DNA of 34,350 nt from Bacteroidia bacterium. Lineage in GTDB: Bacteria; Bacteroidota; Bacteroidia; JANWVE01. Made by a program: the position numbers and the translations under genes. Below are positions 25,981-33,283 of the stretch, in pieces. Under the pieces are notes generated by a model that saw only the letters and a program-made list of their open reading frames with translations, had not been told where the DNA came from and searched no databases. The number at the start of each line of letters is the position of its first letter. The stretch's first letter is position 1. The stretch is taken from contig JANWVE010000010.1 in the NCBI GenBank assembly GCA_025057675.1, forward strand, positions 1-34,350, written 5' to 3'.

Positions 25981-28407
25981 CTAGCGAATCAATAATTTGC
26001 CTGTACAAAATTGCTTGTTTGTCACAACGTGTATGATATACATTCCTTTCGGTAACTCTTTGGTTGAAATTTGTAGATCTTGTTGAGTAAAAGTAAGATT
26101 GAGTAGCGTTTTACCTTGTGTGTCTATCACGTACAATTGGGCATTTGCGGGTACGATGAAATCAGGTAAACGAACGGTGCATGTTTCTGCCGCAGGATTA
26201 GGATATATTTGCAGTTGGTCTGTAAAAGTGTGAAATTCATTTATACTGCTGGATATAGGTACGACCTTTTTTCCCAAAGCATACTCACCAGGTTTTAAGC
26301 TGTCTACCCTAAAGCTACCACGTTTATCAAATTTGTTTGTACCAGGCAGTAAGGTGGCATTAGTGAGCGTGCGCCAGGGTTCTGTGGCGTCTTTTCTATA
26401 CATCATAACTAGGCTATCCTCTGTGCCATCAATAAATGTGTTGTCAATATAACCGTTTGAAGTTAAGCTGCCATCATATCTAAAATTACCTTGTGTAACA
26501 AATCCTGTGGGAAAATGTCCTGAAACTGTCCAATAATGATAATCCGATAGAATAATGTTATTATGAGCAATTTTACCTTCGGGAGCTACCCAATCGTGAG
26601 TAATACGCACGCGTGCAGTACCATCCCCAATATGACTAGTATTTAGTGTTACATTCGTTTCTTTCATTACAAAATTACCAGTGGTAGTAATAGCGGCTTC
26701 AAAATCAGATATAGCATCGGATACCTTTTCCCATCGGTCAATAGCGAACCATGTAGGTTGAAATGGAATATTAGTTAGCGTTACGGCTTGCTTAGCTTGA
26801 TTGATAACAAAAGTTTGTGTATAGTGTTGTGTAGGTCCATTACATGCGGATATAGGGACTTTCATACTAAATATATTCGGTGCGCCTTTAAGCCGTTGTC
26901 GTACATAAATAATTGCATCGAATAATCCTCCTCCTTTATCAATTACCTTCGTTGAGTCTATGGAGAAGTGAGGAAATCCAGGATTAAAAACCCAGTTATT
27001 AAAAAAGTCTGTAAGGTCTATTCCACTGTGGGCGGATAGAGCATCTCTTAGCTGTGTAGAATTAGCGTTATTAAATCCATAGCTATTGAGATAGTGTTTT
27101 ACTGCGGGGAAGAACTTATCATCGCCCATATAAAAACGAAGGGTATGTACTACATCAGCACCTTTGTCGTAGACGGTTGAGCCGTAAGTCAAGTGATGAG
27201 GGACGCCTGAAAGGGCATAATAACCGGTGTCTTTCAAAGGGGTATGAGTAAGTTGCAATACTTGTCGGTGGTTAGTACGGACGTAATCTTTGTATTTTAT
27301 GGTATCATAAGCTACTTCCATGAACATTGCTTCGTTATAAGCAGCCCAACCCTCATTAAGCCACATATCTCCTTCTGTTTCGCACGTTACATAATCACCA
27401 AACCAGTGATGTGCTAATTCATGTGCATATAAAAATTCATAAGTTGTACCAATAGCTAAGCTGCTCATGTGAATAGATGTAGCATGCTCCATAGCACCCC
27501 CCAGAAAGGGTACGCAAATGAACCCAATTTTATCCCATACATGAGGACCCCAGCGTTGAATATCGTATTTGACCGCACTGTCTAAACGTACGTACATGTT
27601 CTTGACAGAAGTAGTATCTGAGGGTCTTGCGGCAAACTGTACAGGGATACCTTGTGAAACTCTGTTTAAGGTAGCATAATCGGCAACGGCAACAGCCGCT
27701 AAATAAGCAGGTATCGTTTGATGTAATTTCCAATGCCAGGTTTTAGTCCCGTTAGTATTAGTAGTTACTCCTTGTAGAAGTCCGTTACAAAAAGCTTTGT
27801 GAGTGGGAATGGTTGTGATAAAAAACTCAAAATAAGCACGGTCAGTAAATTCATCAATACAAGGAAACCATACGCGCCCAAAGCTGTGAGGATTTGCCTT
27901 AAATCCTACTCCTATGTTGTAAATATATGGACTTTGAAAATAAAAACCGCCAAATTTAGGGTCTTGTTGAGGTTTACCTTTGTAGAATACTTGTATATTA
28001 ACCGTATCCGTGGTATTAAGGGGCGCAGTATTGATGCGGATTAAGGTATTATCATAATTATACGTAGCAAGAGTGTTGTTAATTTTAATAGAGTCAATAG
28101 TCAGTTTGAGAAGCATAAGGGTAATTTTGTTGATTCCGTTTATTTTGGGTTTTAATTGTACAAGCGTGTTACCTCGTATAGTCCTTGCGGCAAGGGTAGG
28201 GTGTCCTAAACTATCAAAATTGAGGTTAATCGTGTATTTGAGAACGTCTAATGTGTCAGAAAGTTTGTAGATAGAACTTTGTATTTTTGAGGTTAAGTAT
28301 TCTTGTAATGTAACTTGTTTTTTAGCTTGACAAGTGATATGACTACTTTGTGCTACTCCAAATTGTATCTTTAACAAAAGTAAGAAAACTAATACTTCTC
28401 TTTTCAT
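25981..28407 (-). CDS. Secreted M1-family aminopeptidase with T9SS sorting domain
   Basis: This 808-residue zinc aminopeptidase has a signal peptide (MKREVLVFLLLLKIQFGVAQ). An N-terminal beta domain is followed by the GAMEN-like motif GGAMEH (E307). The gluzincin zinc site HELAHHW has H329 and H333, with the third ligand E352 in WLNEGWA, exactly 18 residues after H333. A C-terminal region rich in strands precedes the T9SS sorting domain (IYPNPAAETCTV ... LPKGMYIIHVV). It should trim N-terminal residues from peptides outside the cell and may act with the C25 protease. The promoter is unclear; TAATTTCA ends 5 nt before the ATG. Confidence 0.94.
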   Translation of the reverse strand: MKREVLVFLLLLKIQFGVAQSSHITCQAKKQVTLQEYLTSKIQSSIYKLSDTLDVLKYTINLNFDSLGHPTLAARTIRGNTLVQLKPKINGINKITLMLLKLTIDSIKINNTLATYNYDNTLIRINTAPLNTTDTVNIQVFYKGKPQQDPKFGGFYFQSPYIYNIGVGFKANPHSFGRVWFPCIDEFTDRAYFEFFITTIPTHKAFCNGLLQGVTTNTNGTKTWHWKLHQTIPAYLAAVAVADYATLNRVSQGIPVQFAARPSDTTSVKNMYVRLDSAVKYDIQRWGPHVWDKIGFICVPFLGGAMEHATSIHMSSLAIGTTYEFLYAHELAHHWFGDYVTCETEGDMWLNEGWAAYNEAMFMEVAYDTIKYKDYVRTNHRQVLQLTHTPLKDTGYYALSGVPHHLTYGSTVYDKGADVVHTLRFYMGDDKFFPAVKHYLNSYGFNNANSTQLRDALSAHSGIDLTDFFNNWVFNPGFPHFSIDSTKVIDKGGGLFDAIIYVRQRLKGAPNIFSMKVPISACNGPTQHYTQTFVINQAKQAVTLTNIPFQPTWFAIDRWEKVSDAISDFEAAITTTGNFVMKETNVTLNTSHIGDGTARVRITHDWVAPEGKIAHNNIILSDYHYWTVSGHFPTGFVTQGNFRYDGSLTSNGYIDNTFIDGTEDSLVMMYRKDATEPWRTLTNATLLPGTNKFDKRGSFRVDSLKPGEYALGKKVVPISSSINEFHTFTDQLQIYPNPAAETCTVRLPDFIVPANAQLYVIDTQGKTLLNLTFTQQDLQISTKELPKGMYIIHVVTNKQFCTGKLLIR

Positions 28408-28500
28408 TGCGTGAAATTATAACATTTTGAATAACAAAACAAGTTTTAGAATGGAAATTTTCCTTTTTAATTGCTTTACTCATCGTTTTTTAGGATATAT

Positions 28501-29110
28501 TTTTGGGCGTGTCCCTCGCTGCGCTTCGGGTCGGCGTGCTGCGGGCTACGCTATCGCTTCGGTGCTGCGCACTGCTGACGCACCCTCCGCATGCCTCACG
28601 CAGCAGCTTTGGGATGTTTTACCTTGTTTTTAGATATATCTTTGCTTTATCTCGTTTGATGTTCATTATCAGTTACTTACAAAGTTAAAATTTTTTATCT
28701 TACTTGAACTGTATTCGTTTTACCTTGTTTTGCTTTCATTTTCAATCATTTACAAGATTAAACCTTGAATATGTGGACTTTTTTACACCACTTTAACCCT
28801 GATTAAATAATTTTTACCTTGTTTGATGCTCATTTTCAATTGTTTACAAGGTTAAAATGTATTTTTACCTTGTTTTAGTATTCATTCTCAAATACTTACA
28901 GGATTATATTTTGTATTAGTGGGTTTAGTGTGCATACTGCGTGCGTGAGGCATGCAGAGGGCAAGCCGTTAGGCTTGGTGCGAAGCCCCTCGCCCACTCT
29001 TTCCCTCTTGCCCAGGGGGTGGGCGGGTGGGGCGTAGCACCGTTAGCCCGTAGCACGCCGACCTTGTGGGCATGAGCCAAGCGAAATGCCCACAAGGACA
29101 CGCCCTAAAA
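28501..29110. repeat. Composite inverted-repeat element (long-spacer class) upstream of M1 gene
   Basis: A short forward arm (28501-28601) and a long reverse arm (28943-29110) enclose a 341-nt spacer, colinear with those at 13038-13377 and 24922-25261. The reverse arm has the perfect stem CCTTGTGGGC (29062-29071) with GCCCACAAGG (29088-29097) and the stem AAGCC-GTTA-GGCTT. The element lies between divergent 5' ends, unlike most copies. Confidence 0.9.
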
Positions 29111-29155
29111 GATTAAAAGGTAACGTTTGAGGATTGCTTTTCATATAAAGGAAAG

Positions 29156-29181
29156 ATAGACCGAATACATACTCGGTCTAT
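29156..29181. terminator. Hairpin with weak T tract between divergent genes
   Basis: ATAGACCGA (29156-29164) and TCGGTCTAT (29173-29181) form a perfect 9-bp stem with an 8-nt loop, followed by TTTTG. No plus-strand gene ends here, so if it is a terminator it serves an unseen RNA or blocks read-through from the repeat element. Confidence 0.45.
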
Positions 29182-29296
29182 TTTGAAAAGTCTATTTTGA
29201 GAATTAAAAGATTGATTTTGAGTATTTTGTATTATGTGATTTGTGAGTTTGTTTATTAGGATTAGATAGCCTGAAATAAAAAGTCTTATTTTTTTA

Positions 29297-29328
29297 TTTG
29301 CAACTTTGTTGCAATTTAGTTATGTTTG
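29297..29328 (+). promoter_or_regulatory. Promoter with embedded palindromic operator
   Basis: TTTG at 29297-29300, a 20-nt spacer and TATGTTTG at 29321-29328 form the promoter, with the ATG 4 nt later. A perfect palindrome, TTGCAAC-TTT-GTTGCAA (29298-29314), overlaps the -33 box and the spacer. A repressor bound there would block RNA polymerase. The 7-3-7 symmetry recalls Fur-superfamily sites, but the regulator is not identified. Confidence 0.7.
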
Positions 29329-29332
29329 CGGC

Positions 29333-29935
29333 ATGAATACCATAAAACATTACAGAAACATCGTTGTATCATTTGCACTAGTAACCTGGGTTATCAGTAT
29401 GGTTGTGCTTCTTAACAGTTGTAAGAAAAAAGACGACCCCAAACCACCCGAGAATGAAGAGGAACTAATTACTACCGTCAAATTGAAAGTAAAAAACACA
29501 TTATTCAGTTCAGATAGTACAGAGGTTGTGTGGAAAGACCTTGATGGAAATGGCGGAAATCCACCAAGTATAGGCACACTTACTTTAAGAGCCAACTCAT
29601 TCTACTCTGCTCAATTAGCATTATTAGATGAAAGCCACGCAGGACATACTCATAACATCAATGATGAAATCAATAATGAGAAAGCAGAGCATCAGTTTTT
29701 TTATCAAGCTACGGGGAATTTGAGCAATTTTGCTTACGTTGATTTTGATGCTAACGGCAAACCTGTCGGTTTGAGATTTTCTTTTCAAACTGGTGCAGCA
29801 GGTTCTGCTACACTCAAAATCACACTGAGGCACAAGCCTAACAAATCTGCCCCAGGAGTATCATCAGGCGATATTACTAACGCAGGCGGAAGTACAGATA
29901 TAGAAGTTACCTTCCCTGTAACTATACAACCTTAG
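29333..29935 (+). CDS. Lipoprotein with His-rich segment, possible metal-related protein
   Basis: From the ATG at 29333 the product has 200 residues; in-frame TTG codons upstream overlap the promoter. The signal peptide ends LLNSCKKKDD, a lipobox followed by charged residues, so it is a lipoprotein. A strand-rich domain follows, with TTVKLKVKN, IGTLTLRANSFYSAQLALLD, VGLRFSFQTGAAGSATLKIT and TDIEVTFPVTIQP. Between them lies DESHAGHTHNIND with three His and further EKAEHQFF. Similar Bacteroidota lipoproteins are often near TonB-dependent receptors. Together with the operator this suggests metal handling, but that is inference. A good terminator follows. Confidence 0.75.
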   Translation: MNTIKHYRNIVVSFALVTWVISMVVLLNSCKKKDDPKPPENEEELITTVKLKVKNTLFSSDSTEVVWKDLDGNGGNPPSIGTLTLRANSFYSAQLALLDESHAGHTHNINDEINNEKAEHQFFYQATGNLSNFAYVDFDANGKPVGLRFSFQTGAAGSATLKITLRHKPNKSAPGVSSGDITNAGGSTDIEVTFPVTIQP

Positions 29936-29983
29936 TACTTTTGGAATACAAGACCAACGGTTTCCAATTCATATATCAACTTC

Positions 29984-30018
29984 ACTACGCTCTTTTGGGA
30001 GCGTGGTTTTTTATTTTT
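29984..30018 (+). terminator. Intrinsic terminator after the 29333 lipoprotein gene
   Basis: CTACGCTC (29984-29991) pairs with GAGCGTGG (29999-30006), eight pairs including one T-G, and is followed by a T-rich run (30007-30018). Confidence 0.8.
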
Positions 30019-30119
30019 AGGTGTACATTTGATGTACTTAGATTGTGTAACCCCTCTTACTATCCTAAATTTGGGATATTCTACAATCTGCTCTATAACT
30101 TTTACGTAGCTTAACCCCA

Positions 30120-30343
30120 AATTGAGATGCTTAACCTTGTTTTTGTATACAATCTTGTCTTACATTTTTGTTCTTCATTTTGAATTACTTGCAAAGTTAA
30201 AGCTTGTATAAACAGGCTTAATTTACATACAGTGTTCCTTGCGTGAGGCATGCGGAGGGCGTGCGTCAGCACGGTGCGCAGCACCGAAGCGAAGCGCAGC
30301 CCGCAGCACGCCGACCCGAGCGCAGCGAGGGACACGCCCAAAA
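30120..30343 (-). repeat. Truncated repeat element: partial spacer plus reverse arm
   Basis: A reverse arm (30241-30343, GCGTGAGGCATGCGG to CACGCCCAAAA) is preceded by about 120 nt resembling the end of the spacer (AACCTTGTTTTTGTATAC, TTGAATTACTTGCAAAG, then TAAACAGGCTTAATTTACAT). The opposite arm is missing. The arm has the stem CGTGC-GTCA-GCACG. Confidence 0.8.
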
Positions 30344-30446
30344 GTAAAATTATTTTTTAGATAATTAAAATTTTATGCCCATTCTATGACCACTCATGCA
30401 CTACTTTTTACAAATCATGTATAAATTTTGACAGTTCAAGTTACTT

Positions 30447-30480
30447 TTTGATAGTGTAGGACAAAAGCATTATATTTTTG
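30447..30480 (+). promoter_or_regulatory. Promoter of candidate small RNA upstream of lnt
   Basis: TTTG at 30447-30450 and TATTTTTG at 30473-30480 are separated by 22 nt, slightly long for the consensus. The predicted start is near 30485, just before the candidate RNA. Confidence 0.5.
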
Positions 30481-30484
30481 TACC

Positions 30485-30568
30485 CGCAATGTCGAGAAGA
30501 CATCGCAACAGTAATTGAGCAGGCGTAAGGTTGATTCCCCATAATGGGTTGAGTCCCTTACGTTTTTT
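30485..30568 (+). ncRNA. Candidate ~85-nt small RNA or attenuated leader with 9-codon ORF
   Basis: The predicted transcript contains a 5' hairpin (GCAATGTC 30486-30493 with GACATCGC 30499-30506, one mismatch). It ends in an extended terminator: CGTAAGG (30524-30530) with CCTTACG (30556-30562), inner GATTC/GAGTC and CCC-ATAAT-GGG, then six T. An ATG at 30489 opens a nine-codon ORF, M-S-R-R-H-R-N-S-N, stop at 30516-30518, overlapping the 5' hairpin. It could be a free RNA or a leader. lnt has its own -7 box right after the terminator. No known RNA family is recognised. Confidence 0.55.
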
Positions 30569-30577
30569 ATTTTTATG

Positions 30578-30585
30578 TACTTTTG
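30578..30585 (+). promoter_or_regulatory. -7 box of lnt, leaderless type
   Basis: TACTTTTG matches TAnnTTTG and ends 6 nt before the ATG at 30592. It immediately follows the T tract of the upstream terminator. Confidence 0.5.
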
Positions 30586-30591
30586 CGAGTA

Positions 30592-32334
30592 ATGTCTATC
30601 CGAAATTGGCTTAAAAATCCACTGTTAAGTGCTTATTTGACAGGTATCTTAGGTGTTTTAGCCTTTCCCCCTTCACCTTTATTTATCTTAGCTTTTATCT
30701 TGTTTGTACCTCTGTTATACGCTTTACTACATCATGATTTTAGCTGTTCTTCTATTCAAAAACCGCATTTTATCAAATATGCGTCAGGGTATTTGTGGTT
30801 AAGTATTTTGACAGGTTTAATTTTAGGTGGCATATTAGAAAGCCAGGGCGTTGAGAATACCTTAGCTTGGATAGTTGGAGTTCTTCCTGCTATTATTTTA
30901 ACCTCATATACGGCTCAATATCATAGATTTAGTGCTATTTATTTAGCGTTACTACTATGGAACACAGGAACTTGCTATTGGTTATGTTACGCTAGTGTAG
31001 CGGGGGGATTAGGGGCTATCTTAGTTAATCCTCTTTTACAGAGCTTACCGATTTTGCTGTTTTTAAGGATATACTCTAAAACTACCAATAGAATAGCTTA
31101 TGCCGTACTAATAGCCGCATGGATTAGTTTTGAGTACTTACATTTTCGTTGGGATTTATCCTGGTCTTGGATAACCTTAGGACACACACTTTCTACCTTT
31201 ACTTTTGGTATGCAATTTTATGAATGGACGGGTGCGTTAGGAGGTTCATTATGGATTTGGATAGTTAATATCCTAATACTATCCATTTTTTTGCATCATA
31301 ATAACCGATTGAGAAAGTTTTTAAGCGTAGCAATAGCGTTGCCTTTATTAGCAGACTTTATTTTTTGGTTCCATGTACCCCAGCCTACTCAAAATTTGAC
31401 TGTTTCTATCGTTCAGCCTAATATTGACCCTTATCACAAATTTGATGAAAATACTGTACAGAAGCAACTACAAACTTTTATTTCTCTTATTCGCCAAGCA
31501 CAAAAAGATAAACCTGACTGGATTATTTTACCTGAAACAGCCATTCCGTATAGCATCTGGGAAGAGCGGCTTTATCAAGACACTTTTATTAAAATGCTTC
31601 AAGCCGAGTTAATCCATGAAAAACAAGCGATTTTACTAGGAATTACCTCCGTTCGTAGGTATATTAACGGACAAAATAAAACTGTAAGCGCTGCAAGGTT
31701 AGAGGGTACTTCAGACTGGTACGACATGTATAATGCGGCTACTATTATCACAAAAAACGGTGAAGTTCAATTTCACAGGAAGTCCAAATTGGTACCTTTG
31801 GTAGAGCGAATGCCTTTTTTGAGTGTATTAGGTTTTTTAGAGAAATATACCATGATACATTTAGGGGGAGGGTCTAATAGCTTAGGTAAAGCAGATAAGG
31901 TACAGACCTTACATCATCAAAAGATGCGTGTGGCGCCTATTGTTTGTTATGAGTCAGTTTATGGTAATTATGTTGCAGATTTTTCTAAGCAGGGAGCGGA
32001 TTTTTTTGCTATCATTACTAATGACGGTTGGTGGAGGAATACATCAGGGTATATTCAGCATGCGTATTATGCTAAAATGAGGGCTATTGAAAACCGCAAG
32101 TACATTGCTCGGTGTGCGAATACAGGTCGTTCTATGTTTATTGACGCTAGAGGGGGGGTTCATCAACCTACGCAGTGGTGGAAGGAAGCCGTTATCACTC
32201 AAACTATCGGAATAATGAACTATACTACGCTCTATACTCGTATAGGGGACGTTTTAGGGTGGATAGGTTTATTAGGTTTAACCTTTTTAATGCTAAAAAT
32301 AAGAGTAAGAGTAAAACGAAATCAGTATGCTTAA
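30592..32334 (+). CDS. lnt: Apolipoprotein N-acyltransferase
   Basis: Lnt transfers the third acyl chain onto the N-terminal Cys of lipoproteins in the inner membrane. From the ATG at 30592 it has 580 residues; an in-frame TTG at 30583 lies in the promoter box. The N-terminal ~270 residues are multiple membrane helices with the SWITLGHTLSTF region. The C-terminal carbon-nitrogen hydrolase domain contains the catalytic triad: E315 (LPETAIP), K399 (FHRKSKLVPLVERMPF) and C452 (APIVCYESVYG). The ITNDGWW segment and the RAIENRKYIARCANTGRS block are classic. The window encodes several lipoproteins that would be substrates. Confidence 0.95.
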   Translation: MSIRNWLKNPLLSAYLTGILGVLAFPPSPLFILAFILFVPLLYALLHHDFSCSSIQKPHFIKYASGYLWLSILTGLILGGILESQGVENTLAWIVGVLPAIILTSYTAQYHRFSAIYLALLLWNTGTCYWLCYASVAGGLGAILVNPLLQSLPILLFLRIYSKTTNRIAYAVLIAAWISFEYLHFRWDLSWSWITLGHTLSTFTFGMQFYEWTGALGGSLWIWIVNILILSIFLHHNNRLRKFLSVAIALPLLADFIFWFHVPQPTQNLTVSIVQPNIDPYHKFDENTVQKQLQTFISLIRQAQKDKPDWIILPETAIPYSIWEERLYQDTFIKMLQAELIHEKQAILLGITSVRRYINGQNKTVSAARLEGTSDWYDMYNAATIITKNGEVQFHRKSKLVPLVERMPFLSVLGFLEKYTMIHLGGGSNSLGKADKVQTLHHQKMRVAPIVCYESVYGNYVADFSKQGADFFAIITNDGWWRNTSGYIQHAYYAKMRAIENRKYIARCANTGRSMFIDARGGVHQPTQWWKEAVITQTIGIMNYTTLYTRIGDVLGWIGLLGLTFLMLKIRVRVKRNQYA

Positions 32335-32346
32335 TTTTATGTTTAA

Positions 32347-32532
32347 TTTTTGGGCGTGTCCCTCGCTGCGCTCGGGTCGGGCTACTACGCACTACGCGTT
32401 CGCTTCGGTGCTACGCTACGCTTCGCACTGCCTAACGGCATGCTCCGTATCCCTCACGCAAGCAGCTTTTTAACGTTTTACTTCATTTGTACGTGTAGGT
32501 TTAGTTTATCTTGTTTTTTGTTCATTATCAAT
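32347..32532 (+). repeat. Truncated repeat element: forward arm plus start of spacer
   Basis: A forward arm (32347-32459, ending ATCCCTCACGC) is followed by ~70 nt matching the start of the long spacer (AGCAGCTTTTTAACGTTTTA ... GTTCATTATCAAT). The match stops near 32532, where sequence leading to a decayed transposase begins. The opposite arm is absent. Confidence 0.75.
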
Positions 32533-32570
32533 ATGAGTGATGTTTTTCAGATACAAAAAACTGTACTTTT

Positions 32571-32596
32571 TACAGTATGAATGTACAGTATGAATA
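32571..32596. repeat. 13-bp tandem duplication
   Basis: TACAGTATGAATG (32571-32583) is followed directly by TACAGTATGAATA (32584-32596). It is short and lies between the truncated repeat element and the transposase relic; it may be replication slippage or a scar. Confidence 0.6.
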
Positions 32597-32611
32597 AAAT
32601 AATAAATATGG

Positions 32612-32635
32612 GTCTCTTTCACTGTTGAAAGAGAC
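32612..32635. other. Perfect 10-bp hairpin before the transposase relic
   Basis: GTCTCTTTCA (32612-32621) and TGAAAGAGAC (32626-32635) are separated by CTGT. It sits just upstream of the decayed transposase frame and may be part of that element's end or a block to read-through transcription. Confidence 0.55.
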
Positions 32636-32654
32636 ATTAAGTAAGGCAAACATA

Positions 32655-33072
32655 CAGATTTTTTAACACTGATAGAAAGTTTTTTAAGAAATAAAAGAAA
32701 AATTACGGTCAGAAGTTTGTCCAGATACTGTGGTGAATATAGTTTGCGTCAGTTATTTCATTTTTTTGGGACATTTCATCAATGGATAGAAATTAAGCAT
32801 ATTGATGTTTAAGTAATTCTTGTATCAAGAAGGATGAAAGTATATTATAGCGATAGATGAAACGGTGGTAAAAAAGTGGTAGTGGTATGTATAGAAAGTA
32901 TTGTTTTTATAGTTCTGTATATCAGCAAGTAGTATCAGGGATAGCGTTTATGGCATTAAGTCTGATAGATGTAGAGAAACGGAAGTCGTACAGTATGCGA
33001 TCATAGACAGTGCCTATGCAGTGGCAGGATATGTACGTACTTTACAACAATATGGCTTGGCTGTGATTTGAG
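32655..33072 (+). pseudogene. Decayed DDE transposase (IS4-like) remnant
   Basis: Translated in shifting frames, the region gives a recognisable transposase. First comes FLTLIESFLRNKRKITVRSL followed by SRYCGEYSLRQLFHFF. After an in-frame stop and shift it gives KYIIAIDETVVKK, with the first catalytic Asp. Another shift gives YCFYSSVYQQVVSGIAFMAL followed by SLIDVEKRKSYS. A last shift gives VVQYAIIDSAYAVAGYVRTL, with the second Asp. The C-terminal part with the catalytic Glu is not found. At least three frame disruptions mean no active enzyme. The exact IS family is not certain. Confidence 0.75.
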
Positions 33073-33257
33073 TATCACAGATATGAAAGCTTTTTGTATC
33101 ATGCCCATTTTCATTATGCTTATTTATCAAAATATATCTCTCAACAAACAGAAAACCGTTTCTATTGCCCGATACTCACACCATTACCCTCAAAATATCT
33201 TCATATTAGCCAAAATGTCAACCATATCACAAAGTGAAAGAATTACAAAGTTTTTTG

Positions 33258-33265
33258 TAGTTTTG
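33258..33265 (+). promoter_or_regulatory. -7 box of the M23 peptidase gene
   Basis: TAGTTTTG matches TAnnTTTG, 18 nt before the ATG at 33284. It supports that start and shows that the longer open frame back to 33068 is not the gene. Confidence 0.55.
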
Positions 33266-33283
33266 TGCCGCATCACAATTCTT

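Noticed and set aside
4925-29110. Repeat arms as ordinary intrinsic terminators
   Set aside because: Read from the gene they follow, the arms end in CACGC with no T tract; the T/A runs are on the gene-proximal side. Several also lie upstream of genes.
4910-29125. Target-site duplications around composite elements
   Set aside because: Flanks of all seven pairs were compared by eye; only A/T runs are shared and no consistent duplication is visible.
33068-33283. N-terminal extension of the M23 peptidase
   Set aside because: It derives from the transposase relic and flank; the family start motif and a promoter box place the start at 33284.
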